Shown here: positions 52,901 through 64,000 of the stretch, piece by piece
Layout of the letters: each line of letters begins with the position of its first letter
Position numbering within the stretch: position 1 is the stretch's first letter
Origin: Himantopus leucocephalus
Lineage: Eukaryota; Chordata; Aves; Charadriiformes; Recurvirostridae
Assembly (NCBI GenBank): GCA_003993805.1
Contig: RSEF01000002.1
Coordinates: 8,447,829-8,511,828, forward strand
Direction: 5' to 3'
Length of the DNA stretch: 64,000 nucleotides
Notes under the pieces: generated by a model
The model's input: the letters and a program-made list of their open reading frames with translations, nothing else
Databases searched by the model: none
What the model was told of the DNA's origin: nothing
Program-made: the position numbers and the translations under genes

Positions 52901-53669
52901 ACCCTTATAGATACCATCCCATCGCCTGACTTAATTGGTGGCACAATTAAAATGTTAAAATTATAAAATTATGTAAAAACAATAAAGATATGTTAGCCTT
53001 AGCCAAGAATTTAATTCCATAATCACAGAGTTTTATTTAATCATGTTTTGTGTAGGTTTTTTTTTTTTCTCATGGTGTTGTAAGTACCTGGTTGGTAACA
53101 CATTGGAATATCTTTGCTGTACTTGAATGTTAAGAAACAACCACGGTGAACCAAAGTCTGTGCTAGTTGTGGGAGTAAAGGAATGAGAGGAAGGTCACAC
53201 GTAGTCACAGATGAGACCCGTGCCTGTTTCTATACAAGCCCAATTGCACAACTTGAAACTCATTGCAGCACGCATGATGTCTTGGCTACTCAACTTTCTG
53301 AGTTTCCAGGTGGTTTGTGTTTGCTGAGCTATTCCCACCAATACATATTTTGCAAAAGATTTTTTTCCCCCCGTCTTCAAGGAGCTGTTAGGCTGCCATT
53401 TATTGCTATACTTGCAAGGTGAGATCTTTTGACAGGGTATTTTTCACAAACTTTAAATTCCACATTGGTCCTTATTGAGAGCTGTTAGTTTATGTGAATG
53501 ACCAATACGCAATATTACATATCTGTCCATAGTGAAAAAGACTTTCTGCGAAATTACTAGGGTACGTTAGTGTATAATTTCCTTGTTTGCTGTCCTTATG
53601 TGAAAGGTTTAATAACTACAAGTCAAATAATTTTAAATAGATAGAAGTGCTTAGATGAATCACAGAAGT

Positions 53670-54265
53670 GCTGGTTAGATGGAACCTCTGGAAGTTACCT
53701 AGTTCAGTCTCTGGCTAAAAACAGGATATCTGGAAACTATATGAGATTGTCTGCTTGAGTCTTCAAAACCGCCAAGGAAGGGGATTTTAAAACCCTTTGG
53801 GTTTTACCAAAGTTTGACCTGTTTGACTAGCCCCTGAGAGAAGAGGTTCTTGCCACGTCCAACATAAACCTCCCAAACTACAATGTGTGGCTTTTGCCCC
53901 TTGTTTTCCTATCAGCCAAAAGTAGGAAGAATTTGACTATGTTGTCTTTTCAAGTACCCTGCGTGTTGCTGCAGGCTGCATTGGTGGTGGCTAAGGTCCA
54001 CCCTTAGCCACTTCTTCACAGTACAAAAGCAGGTTTTCTTACTGTTTATATGACTCAATCTGTTGGACTTTCCCCAGTGTCTCAATTTCTTTACTGAATC
54101 CCAGTTCAAGAAACTGGATCAAAAAATGAACACATAATCTCGATGTGGCCACACTGCTGCTGAGCAGAGTGGGTTAATACCCTCCTTTGAACTGCTGCCT
54201 AGTCTCCTAATGTAGCACAATACGGACTACTAGAATCGCTTCTATGTTATTATTTTGTTAGTATG
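53670..54265 (-). mobile_element. Old, diverged CR1 LINE fragment
   Basis: Recognised, as read on +, by an ordered series of degraded CR1 landmarks. These are ATGGAACCTCTGGAAGTTA near 53679, a CCAAGGAAGGGGATTTTAAAA block near 53772, a TCCAACATAAACCTCCC block near 53860, GTTGGACTTTCCCCAGTGT near 54062, and CGATGTGGCC followed by GCTGAGCAGAGTGGG at 54141-54175. The order matches CR1 3' ends in reverse orientation. Many substitutions and small indels make it much older than the copy at 27.2 kb. The right boundary is fuzzy and may extend towards 54350. Confidence 0.85.
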
Positions 54266-57200
54266 CCAGGAAAGCAAGCCAAGAGGCACCCCTTGGGCCA
54301 CATCACCTCTTTCATAAACTATTCTTTGAATTTCAGTAAGTACTAAGTTGGGCAGCATTATTTTTCTCCATTGTTCTGAGAGTTGCTTATGGATTTGGTA
54401 CAGATGCTCTCATCCCCTCTCTACTGCTTGCAGGAGAGTAGGCAAGTGAAAAGACTTTAGCACTCCAGCTCAGCTTTTTCAAATAGTTTGATAAGTTTCA
54501 GGTCTTTCCAGGTACACTCTGACAGTACTACGCTCATTTCTGATAATGTGATAGTTATGTATGTTATATATATGTTATGACATTCAGTGTAGTGTCAAAC
54601 ATTGAGCTTTTCATTCTGTTTATAATTATTTGGTTTTAGCAGGCATCCAGCTAATAGTCACATTCAAGATGTTAGAGGGACTTAATATTAGCCAATACTG
54701 CAAACCACTGTAAAAAAAACCCTCATAAATCAAAAATCTACATGATCAAGAGGTCAGTCATACCTCAAACCAGGACATTCAGACACATACCTTTTCGCTT
54801 TGTAACTCTTCATAAGATAGGTCTGCTCTCTGTAAAATTCCAGCTTTTCCGTTTGAGCAGCAGAGTAAATATATAAGCAAGATATAATTCCAAAACAAAA
54901 AGACACCTTTTTTCATCTCCTACTTTTTCTGCCCCCCAAATGTTAGCTGGAAGTGCAGCACTTCACTGCCTCTGTGGGGTCTCCCTGCTGTTACCCGCTT
55001 GCTCTCGCCTCTGCGGAGAAGAAGCACACAGACTCTTTGTTCCTGTGCAGAGACCTGAGCTGGTCACCAGACATATGGAACCATCCTGAATCTTTGCTTC
55101 ACTTTTTCCTGGTGTGGTTGCTAGACAGCATCCCCACTGTCAAACTCCCAACCCCTCCATCTCCTCCAGGTTGCTTGCTGCTCCTACAAGCTCTTTTTCA
55201 GCACATTCATGGAGTGCCACCAACCTCTTCTTATCTAGGAGGAGAGTTGGTGCAATATGCTTGTGCTAAGTGACCCCTTGGGACTCTTTCCATCAATCTC
55301 CTCCTGGTATCTCCTGTATTTTTTTTCCTAGAAAAGGTAAAAGTTTGGACTTTTCCTCTTTAAAGAATAACGCTTAGACTCTTCAAATAATATTTGATAT
55401 TCATCATCCATAAATTTCTAACCTGATAGGCTTATTATGTTTATCCTCATTTCAGAAAGAACTCTACATATACTAACTTTATTGAGCATCAACCGTGCAC
55501 TGAAAGTATTTGCTAAGGTCAGTTCTATGTGACTTGGCCCAGTCACTCCCAGTGGAAAAAGAAACAGAGATTAAAATATTCATTAAGCTTAAAATTGTTC
55601 ACCTAAACACTTAATAAAATATTTATGAATAATGAATACTTTTAGAGAAGTCAGAATTGAATTGGAAACTATTTATAAATAGAAGAAGGGTTAAACTCGC
55701 CACCTAATGAAATCATAATGAATAAGTCAATCAGCCCTACATGTGAAGCAAAATGCATTTTCTTATGTTTTGAGTTATAGCTCCGGCATTACCACCAATA
55801 TTCATTTGAAAATGTCTGCAAGATTAGGCATTAGCATGTGTTTGCATATGTGGGAGAGATGATGATAAAATATTCTTCCCTTTCCTTCCATCGAAGTCAA
55901 CTTTGTTTGGACACTGCCTGCAAGCCTTGAGCAGAGGGCAGTGAACGCTTAGAGAGGAATACACTGATTTCAAATTTAAAATGAAAATGTTCATTGACAC
56001 TGAAAAATTCTTGGTACCATCTTATTAACCTGTGAGGTAATTCCACCAGTCAATAAATAAGAATGGAATGCGGCCCTCAGTGTGAGCTGCTTAAAATGGG
56101 AGAATTTTCTTTAAGCTGAGAATAACATTAGAAAAAATGGATACCAAAATCAATTCAGAAATGAGGAAAATGCGCTTGAACCCATCTCAGTGGGACTCAG
56201 CTTTTTCTCCCTTGTGGGCAGTGCAAAACCTGTCTCCTTTTAAATTTTAATTAAAACTTAGATTAGTTATGATCATCTAATCTTTCCTTTGCACTGCAGT
56301 GTCTGATCACTATGTATAAGTATCCAAAGTTTAATCTACTTCTGGTCCTCCTAGATTTGGCAGTCTAATTAAGTGCTGAACTCTAGCACTTAGTATATAA
56401 GAAATCCCACTTCATGTTTCGCTAAGATTTTAGATAAAAATGGTCACTTACCTGTTCTGCTGAAATCTTTCTGAATAATTTTATTGTTTCATCTTTACTA
56501 CTGCATTCATCTGCTTTAGGAATCAACAGATTTCCTTCCTGCATTATGCCATAAAATCTATTTGAAGGCTCAGCCAGGCACTGATAGTAAAGCATTACTG
56601 ACATCATACTGGGTTGATATCTTCAGTATCAAAATTAGTATATAAAAATACGTGAACGTACAAACATTGGCTCTAAAACTAGTGGCTCATTGTTTATAAA
56701 ATCCACTCTGTTTTTCTCCCTAGGGAGTGGTGACCTAACAACATGTGCAAATAGCTCTTTGCTATTTCTCGCACATGGCCTTGTCCTTCTCCCTGTTGGC
56801 CTGTTCTTCAGTTTTCTTCTGTCAAGGACTCTTCCCTTCACCTCATCCCAGGTTCCTTGTGTCTAATTTTTCTCCTTTGAACTTTGGGAAGAGATGACAT
56901 TCATCTCTTATTCTTATGCTAGCAGCTAATCATCACAGAAAGCTCTAGCACAAGTCTACTGTCTCCTCTTAAAGAAATAGGTCTTTTTCCTTATGCCACT
57001 TGGCTCAATGTGCACAGAGGAAGGGGATCCACGTTCTGGTAACGCCAGCATATATGGTATGGATGGAGACATTATTTCAAGTGCTCTTAGCAACTCTGTT
57101 TATAGTAGGCTTAAATTAGCTCTACAGGGGTACATCTCAACTCTAAAAAAATGTTAAGGGGTTGCAAATCTGCAAATTGTTAATCCCCCACCCTCCTCGC

Positions 57201-60200
57201 TTACCCCTGACTCCGTCCCATCCCATTCTTAATGACAGTGAGTCCCGAGATGGTGCTTCAAACACTCTGCAGCCCTGGCTTGACTTTGCTGTTGCTGAAC
57301 TGAAAATGCGTGCTCCGATTGTGTGGATGGCATCCATCGCGCACAGCTGTGAGTCTACAGTCCCTGTCTGCTGGGGATCTCTTTATAAACGGTAGAGAAA
57401 CAGGCGTTTTTAGGGTGTGATTCATCTGTGTAATTTTAGATAACTGTAGGATGAAGTGAATCATATCCTAGATTTCACTGACTGTATTGTTTAGCTCTCC
57501 GTTGACTAGGGATTCCATGGCTGATTACCTTTGCAGTTTTGTTTAGTCACATGAATTTTGTCCTTTGCGTCTCACTGAATGCAATATTTAAGTTCAGCCA
57601 TGCTACAGGCCCTGCAGAGAGGTGTTTAGAGGAATTAAGTTGTACTTTAAGGATAAGTAGCTTCTGGTACAGCTTTAATAGTCTTATACAGCCTGAACAG
57701 AATCTGAGCAACAGTTTCAGATTCCCAGTGCCAGGGTCATTGGAAAAAAAAAAAAGAAATCAACGTTGCTGCAGTTTGCCCTGGCCTATATACTCTTGCA
57801 ACATTTTAATTATTTTTCTGAAATCCTTTGGGTACTCATCAGTTATCCGTGTAGCAGCATAAACTAATCAGTGCTCAAATTCTGACCTTTGTTGAGTAGG
57901 AAGCGCTCAGGCAATTTCTAATCCTGCTGCGGTTTTTTTTTGGCATAAACTTTTTTTGTGCAACTCATGCTAGACTAGATCCTGGATTTACCTTGAATTT
58001 CAGTTTGACAGGTCACGGTACAGGCCCTTTCCTGATAACTGATGGTGCGAACCTATCTTCATTGGTAGGTAGTTCAGCTTTTAGCCTTGAGAATATTCTT
58101 GTGATCTTAAAATTTCTTTTATTTTATACATCACCAGTTTTCTTTAAACTTGGGACAAGATAAACCTTTTTACATACATTTTATTTTCTGGTGACTCTAC
58201 GTCACATAGTATCATTTTCCATTTTCATTAAAACAATGCTTTAGAACTGTGTGGTAGATCGACTTGGATCTTTCAGAATATTTGTCTTTTGTGGGAAAAA
58301 TAAAAAGCTATTGTATCTTTATAAATTTCACAAAAGCTGTGGTAACAGATCTGTTGGAATAGTCAAACTGCAATATTTTCCCTCTTACAAAGAAAATAGG
58401 TCTGGAATGTCCTTATTTGATACTATTTCATTAATTTCAAAATACAGCACCTGTATCTATGTTAGTCGCTCTTTGCTAAGGCTACTGAAAGCATCAATTT
58501 TTATAATAAACCCTGCCATTTTAGAGGCTTTCACCTTCCTGCTGTTTTACTGAGCGAGTTGCAGCTGAGGGTGGGTGATGCTGAGAAGGAAATGGCATTG
58601 ATTTTCTACATTTTGTCATACAGGGGTGTTTGGGGATGTTTCTCTTTGTTTTCATCCTTCTTTTTTAAGGATTCAAAAAATAGAAGAAAAATACTCAGCA
58701 ATACAAGTCTAGGACTGTGAAATCAAAGCATGCCTGAAAGAAAAACCCACATGTACTTATTTTCTGGAGGATTTGTGCTGATACATTGAAAAACTTGGGT
58801 GAACTAGCTTTTACAGACTGAGTTTTACAATGGTACAACCACCTAGGGCTTGAGAGATCAAAGGGCAAGAATTAAGAGTCTCTTGGTTTCCCACATGGAT
58901 GTCTGAGCAACAGGCCAACAAGCTCTTCCTTTAAAGTGAAACGTCTTGCAGAGGTGTAACAATATTCTTTCTGGGAAGCAGCATATTATTAAATCAATAC
59001 GACTTTTTATTATTATGCTACTAATGACTAGTGGCATAGACAGTGTTTGCATTAAGAACAAGTATAAGTGTACAGAACAGGTATAAGTGTAATAGCTTTT
59101 CTTTTCACTATTATTTCATCTATTTTATCTATTTTTTAAGATTTTTTTTTTAACCTGATTTCTTTTTTAAGTGTTCCACCTGCATAACTAGTTTCACAAA
59201 TGTATCTACAGAAAGGTCTGATTAGCTCACTGTACGTCCTCTGACAATGTATTTAGGTGAATTGTTGAGTTGCTTTTACAGGTAATTCTAGGTATGAAAG
59301 TCAGGCACAATATCAGAAGCCGGGTGAGTAAGAGTCAGAGCATTTATAACCTTTCATAAGAGTTTCCAAAACATCCAACATCACCCTGTGTAGGTGCTGC
59401 AGCTTCAGTGGTGCCATAAAGAGCAAGCAGCAGATGGAGCATGCATATTGATTTTTGCACTGCGGGACACTGAATCCCACAAAGCAGAATTTAAACAAAA
59501 TGTGGGAGCCCTGAGAGTTGTGTCACCAGTCCTGAGATGGGAGAAAATATCCTGATGCTATTATCCCTGTTATAAGTGGTAGTGTGGACTTTGAATTTTC
59601 TTCCTGTCGGTCCTGGTATTACTCAGTACTTTGAATAATCATATATTTTCCACGTGCTCTTTCAATTTTTGGAGGATTCGTCAGGTGTCTGTGTCTACTT
59701 TTGAAAGAAAAATCATCGATTTGGGGTTGAATCGCAGTTATATAATCAACAATCAGTCTCCTTACCTGCTTTGCTAGGACTCCAATTAATGGATTTAAGT
59801 TCAGTGTTTCTAAGTTTAGCTCTCATATTAAGCACAGTCCATTGTTGCAGGTGTGATGCTTACATTCTTTGAGATTTGTGAAATGCATACTATGGCTCCT
59901 ATAAATAAGAGATTTAAGGAACTTTAGATCAAATTAAAGTGGATCCTTCATCTCCAGACTGCTGAATTGCTCAGATTGCTTTCTCTGAGTTAGTTAGGCA
60001 ATAAAAAGTCAGTCATTGCAGAGCGTGTGTATGTTTATAGGCTGTGGTGTTGGAAGGAAGCTGATTTTTATTAGTGGGTTTGCTGTTAGACCACATACAG
60101 TGAGTGAGCTATACGTATTCATTCCATCAGAATTGGTCTTACAGTACACCAGTTAAGCTTACATGCTCTTTGTGACAGTAATTATTTTGTAACTCATAGC

Positions 60201-63200
60201 TTTAGAGTTGTGAAAATTGCATTATCAACCTCAGTAATCATGTTCATTAACCTCTGTATCTATTTGCTTTGTTTACAAGTTAAAGATGAAGGGCTATTGA
60301 GACTTTGGCTGTTTGCTTCAATTGTCCACCATTGCATCCAGTGTTTCTAATACTGAGTGTTGCAAACTTGACGTGCAGGAGCAGTATTCAAAGAGAGTCT
60401 TTGAGCTGCTCAAATGATTCATTTCTGGTTTGCTTCCCTACTTCACACAGGGCGCAGAATAGAATCCAACTTGTTTTTGTGTATTGGCAAAGAGGGGTGA
60501 AAACTTTGTCAGAAGATACCTGGAAGATGCAAAAAGCACTGTCCCATCATGTAACTGGTGATTTTGGTTACAGCTGAGCTTTGTCTGAAATAATATTTTA
60601 TTTTTATTACCCTGTGGCAGAAAACCACTGTTTTGAATTTTTACATTTGTTCCTGCCGTCCCCTTTAAGCCATTAGGTCTGCTAACGTATTTCTGCAGAC
60701 TGAAGGAACAAATCCAGAAGCAATCGTCTTTTTTAACCACCTAGCAAGTCTGGATAGGCGTAAAAATCTATTGCTCTGGGCTGGTAAATGATGAAGGGCA
60801 GTATTAGCTCACTCAGATGACTCATCTAGCTGAACATCCTCCTCTGACAGTGATGGGTAGCAGATATTTAGGGCAAGAGTGTAAGATACAGAGCAAGTAT
60901 GGAATAAGCTTTTCCCTTGTATGACTTCTGACACTCAGTGGTTTAGGGACTTCACAATTCTTGTGTATTGCTAAGGAAATACTATTTGTAATAAGTAGAA
61001 GCAACTAAAATACTAATGTTACAGCAAAGAAGCCATGACTGATGATGCCATAGGAGGAAAGATGAGCAATAATTGCAGCTAGTCAGCACAGACAATGTTC
61101 CCTTAAAAGTCCTTTGTAGATCAGTGAGATTCAGTCTCTCTCTCAAATTTAGTCTATGAATATTAGAAGCATTTTTTTTTTAATATTGCCTTTCCTCAAG
61201 CAAAAAAATTCTTGTTAGTCATAATGATTCTTGAGTTCTCTCAAGAAAATGATATAGCATGTTCCTGGGATAGCTGTCCTGTTTTTCATTAAAATAACTT
61301 CTACAATAGTTAATAGTTTCTTCTTTCGACCAGGGCTTCCAAAGCTCTTTGTGAACACCCCTTGGCATCCTTCAAAGGAGCTTGAGTTGTTCTGAAGTAG
61401 AGCCACAATTGGAAAATGTTCTGCATTTCCAAGGACAAACATTGCACTGGTGCCAGAGCGCAAGGAGAGCACGTTACTCCCCTCCCTGCTCCACCAGAGG
61501 ACACTTTCTCCTTAATTGTAGTTACTGCATTACAGTGTATATGAAACCTGGATCTAGTCTTTTCCCCTAATGGTTTTTGGCCTATCAGGAGTAAAGGTTG
61601 GTTTTCTTAATAAATGAAGCTAACTGGTTTCTTGAAGTCACATTTATAACTGATGAAATGCACGCTGGTGGTACATATCATAGGAGGCGTGCTCTAGGTT
61701 TTCACGATAACAGGCCATTGGGCCACTGTCCCACCCTCGCTTTTCATGATATCACATAGACATTTCCGTGGTATCTTCTGTTTCCTTACTTTGGCTGTAT
61801 CACCGCTGATGCTCATTATGAATTTTTCATACATCATGTGTTTGTGCTTTTAATGGACAAGAAAACATCAGCACCTTCTGGTTTGGGTAGTGAAACAGAT
61901 GGGCTGATTTCGCTGAAATGATGACGTTGTGGAAAAGTACTGGAAAGTTTAAGAGGAAAAACGAATCTGCCATGGATCCATTTCAAATCCTGTTTTGGCA
62001 TCCCAAGATTAACTGTCATCCAGCTGTGGAAAGGACCCAATTATTTGCCCCTCAGTCTTTTGCAAACTGAGTTCCTGGAAGCTGCGTTCCATCTGCCTTG
62101 AAATCTGTGTGTTGGCTTGTTTTTCACTAAGAAATGTTACAGCCTCTAAAGATGGACAGCTTTGGGATTCAGAGTGACTATGCCATATGATACATCATTT
62201 GACTGTTAGACAAGCTGTTTCTTTATGGACAGTATACTTAGTAGATAATCTAATAGGTCCATTTACCCTTTAATTTCTTACATTGCTGTTAATTAGTATC
62301 AGATTCTGGCTGCATTGAAACACTGCTGTTGGCCCCATCTCCCATTGCTGTCTCTGGGATCAAGGTTCATTTTCAGTGTTCTATAGTGAATTTTCATTAC
62401 TAAAAAAGAAAAAAAGATTTTTTTACTGTTAAAAAATACCCAATTGTGGGGTTTTTTTTTCTTTCTGTGTAGAAGCAGTGTCAAGGCTTGTGCTTACGGA
62501 GAATTTTGTTGGCAGTCTAATATTAGCAGAAAAGTGGTGTTGTGATCCTGCCAGAAAAAGCACGCCAGTGTACTCTAGATGCTGCCCTAAAACAGTTTAG
62601 CAGGCTCTGGGCTTGCTGTGCCTTCCTTACCTATATTCTGTTTGTGATCGTTGCTATGGAGTGTTATTTTGGACAAGATGCCTTTTTAAGACACTTTGGG
62701 AATATTTTCTAGCTCTCTAGAAAGCTGGCTACCTGTAGTAAGCATAAGTTGTAACAGGTGCTCTTCTAAAAATATTTTCATCAGATTTTTGCCCTATAAA
62801 TTTTTGAAGAAGCTGAGCTCACTGAAGAACAGGAGTGTACTCACAGCTAGCACACTCTGCCTCAACACTGCTAAGAGAAATGACAGAGGAGGTGACATCA
62901 ATTCACTTGATGGTGTCCGCAGCAGAGCATGCACATCTTGATAGGAGATGCCTGGGTATCTCTTTTGGCTAAGGAGGAGTGTTAAGGGTCTCTCTCTCTT
63001 ATTCTCAGAGACCGCAAAAGTGTTCCAGGATCCCCTAAAAACATGTTGCCAAGCAAATAATGTGAAACTGAATTAGTTTGACTATTTTCCTTCTGTGTTC
63101 CTGTTGACAAAGCAGGTTCATGTAAATGATGCAGCATAAACGTGAAACAGAGTGGTTGGGCTTAATGTTACAATTTATGCAAAAAATCATAACTGTCAAA

Positions 63201-63378
63201 GACTTAAAAGGTTCAGCATCTGCTGTGTCACATACTGCCTGCCTCTGCGGGGGGATTCAGGGGAGCATATTCCAGAAAAGCAGCAATAAGATAAAGGCAC
63301 TATTGAAGTTAGAGTCCTTCCTTTGTATATAAGACAGTTTACACTTTAACTAACACGTCAGTGAGTCTCTCTATGTTT
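54266..63378. other. Intronic stretch without recognisable genes or elements
   Basis: About 9 kb of AT-rich unique DNA. A C-rich patch at 57185-57224 has weak quadruplex potential on the minus strand. The segment at 55560-55760 has many ATTAA/TAATGA cores without simple repeats and could be a conserved element. The 19-base duplication is at 59055. Confidence 0.6.
59055..59092. repeat. Tandem duplication, 19-base unit, two copies
   Basis: AGAACAAGTATAAGTGTAC at 59055-59073 is followed directly by a copy with two substitutions at 59074-59092. It is a recent-looking local duplication. Confidence 0.85.
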
Positions 63379-63415
63379 CCCTCCCCTCAGTGCCCTCCTC
63401 CTCCACCCCACCCCC
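63379..63415 (-). other. G-quadruplex candidate on the minus strand
   Basis: On the + strand this is a C-rich tract: CCCTCCCC, then CCCTCCTCCTCC, then ACCCCACCCCC. Read on the minus strand it has five runs of three or more G separated by loops of one to ten bases, which fits the usual quadruplex pattern. As the transcript is read from +, the G-rich strand is the template strand, so a quadruplex would form in DNA rather than in the pre-mRNA. Confidence 0.6.
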
Positions 63416-63529
63416 AATTTTAAGGCTTTCTCCCATTTAACATGGTTTTTTGTTTGCTTTTCCTATTGCAATGAAATCTGAGCACCTTTTAATTTTCAGT
63501 ATTTGTGCTCTCTATCTCCGATAGATAAC

Positions 63530-63745
63530 AAATTAGTGTTATCCTCATTTTACAGATGGGACATAGAAGGACTAAAGGGTCAGGTTCACAGAGATATGTA
63601 AATGTTTGTATTTCCATTGATTTCAGTGGCAAGTCTCCTACCTACATAAGATGCTTAAATATGTTTTTGGTCATGGACCTTAGTGATTAGCTGAGATTTT
63701 ACAGGAAATCAGTAATGGCACAGGGATCTGAACCCTTTAGTGTTC
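63530..63745 (+). repeat. Possible MIR / CORE-SINE-like relic with an inserted or diverged middle
   Basis: The left part, TTATCCTCATTTTACAGATG at 63540-63559, matches the most conserved MIR motif, followed by a weak AGAAGGACTAAAGGGTCA-like stretch. The right part near 63708-63736, with TAATGGCACAGGGATCTGAA and then CCC, resembles the MIR segment carrying the degenerate tRNA-promoter-like box. In MIR these two are about 50 bases apart; here they are about 150 apart. The middle includes the CATTGATTTCAGTGG hairpin motif. It may therefore be a MIR with an insertion, or a different SINE sharing these boxes. Confidence 0.4.
63612..63631. repeat. Second copy of the CATTGA-TTCAGTGG palindromic motif
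   Basis: TTCCATTGATTTCAGTGGCA shares the core CATTGAYTTCAGTGG with the motif at 18154-18173 and has similar but weaker dyad symmetry. It lies inside the possible MIR-like relic at 63530-63745 and explains part of the extra length of that relic. Confidence 0.4.
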
Positions 63746-64000
63746 TTCGAGTTCATCTTTTTTGTTGTGTGCTTGCTGGGATTATGTGAAGTCTGAGCCT
63801 TCCATTCTCACCAAGCTGGTTTTAGCATAATGGGACAGAGGTGGTGAAAGCTGCTTTGATAGCTGTTTGCCTTGGGCATTATAAAACAGAATTGACTTTA
63901 AAAAGGCATTTACAAGTGACCTAGTGCTTGCTGGGAGATGGCCACTGCTGTTGGATCAAAAGCTAGTGGAGATATAGCTTCAGGACAGAAGTAAAATTTC

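Larger units (their letters stand above)
44483..53669. other. Intronic stretch downstream of the PTPRN2 exon without further exons
   Basis: About 9 kb. It holds the T-rich pseudo-acceptor at 46.3 kb and the TTTA/TTTG repeat at 46.9 kb. It also has a moderately GC-rich patch at 52540-52860 that is open in two frames on opposite strands but has no recognisable protein. Nothing resembles the next expected PTPRN2 exon. Confidence 0.65.
44472..64000 (+). other. PTPRN2: Downstream PTPRN2 intron (intronic sequence to the right edge)
   Basis: The next exon should begin with two bases completing a Gly codon and continue with an aromatic and acidic stretch conserved in the family. No such sequence was found behind an acceptor in these 19.5 kb. 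The stretch contains an old CR1 fragment (53670-54265), a MIR-like relic near the right end, simple T-rich tracts and otherwise unique AT-rich DNA. The intron therefore probably continues beyond the window. Confidence 0.75.

Noticed and set aside
63729..63737. Possible tRNA gene from the GATCTGAACCC box
   Set aside because: No anticodon arm or acceptor stem can be formed around it; it is better explained as part of a MIR-like relic.
1..64000. PTPRN2-hosted microRNA (mir-153 family)
   Set aside because: Known in other vertebrates in a late PTPRN2 intron. I saw no copy of its mature sequence here, which fits the early position of this exon.
1..64000. Bacterial-type features (operons, CRISPR arrays, Shine-Dalgarno sites, insertion sequences)
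   Set aside because: The spliced exon, CR1 elements and absence of long ORFs show a vertebrate nuclear genome; such features are not expected and none was seen.

Overview
The window looks like a piece of a bird (or at least sauropsid) nuclear genome. It is AT-rich, has no long open reading frames, carries few interspersed repeats, and the repeats that can be recognised are CR1 LINE fragments, the dominant retrotransposon of birds. Two isolated ambiguous bases (16318 and 30411), each just downstream of a 21-base T run, suggest a draft assembly. I cannot name the species.

The only protein-coding sequence I can support is one 114-base exon at 44358-44471 on the + strand. It encodes part of the luminal RESP18-homology region of PTPRN2 (phogrin, IA-2 beta), the catalytically inactive receptor-type tyrosine phosphatase of dense-core secretory granules. 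It has a strong branch point, polypyrimidine tract and AG acceptor, only one open frame, matching phases at both ends, and a clear match to the family. PTPRN2 is known for very large introns. The simplest reading is that 1-44357 and 44472-64000 are the two introns flanking this early exon, transcribed left to right.

Layout: 1-10077 is intron with small duplications, a homeodomain-core cluster (about 1088-1266) and a small CpG cluster (about 2075-2130). 10078-10960 and 11850-12550 are two GC-rich islands of unknown origin, separated by a 58-base CR1 3' end stub. 12600-27200 is AT-rich intron. 27201-27775 is a well-preserved 5'-truncated CR1. 34700-35060 holds an ancient CR1 fragment. 42013-42110 is an A/C-rich low-complexity tract. 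The PTPRN2 exon follows at 44.4 kb. 53670-54265 is an old, diverged CR1. The last 650 bases hold a strong G-quadruplex candidate (minus strand) and a MIR/CORE-SINE-like relic.

All four CR1 pieces are antisense to PTPRN2. No RNA gene, CRISPR array, complete mobile element or second gene was found, and I see no evidence of a novel multigene system. The most useful points to follow up are the exon with its weak, duplicated donor, the two GC-rich islands, and a few structured or repeated non-coding motifs.
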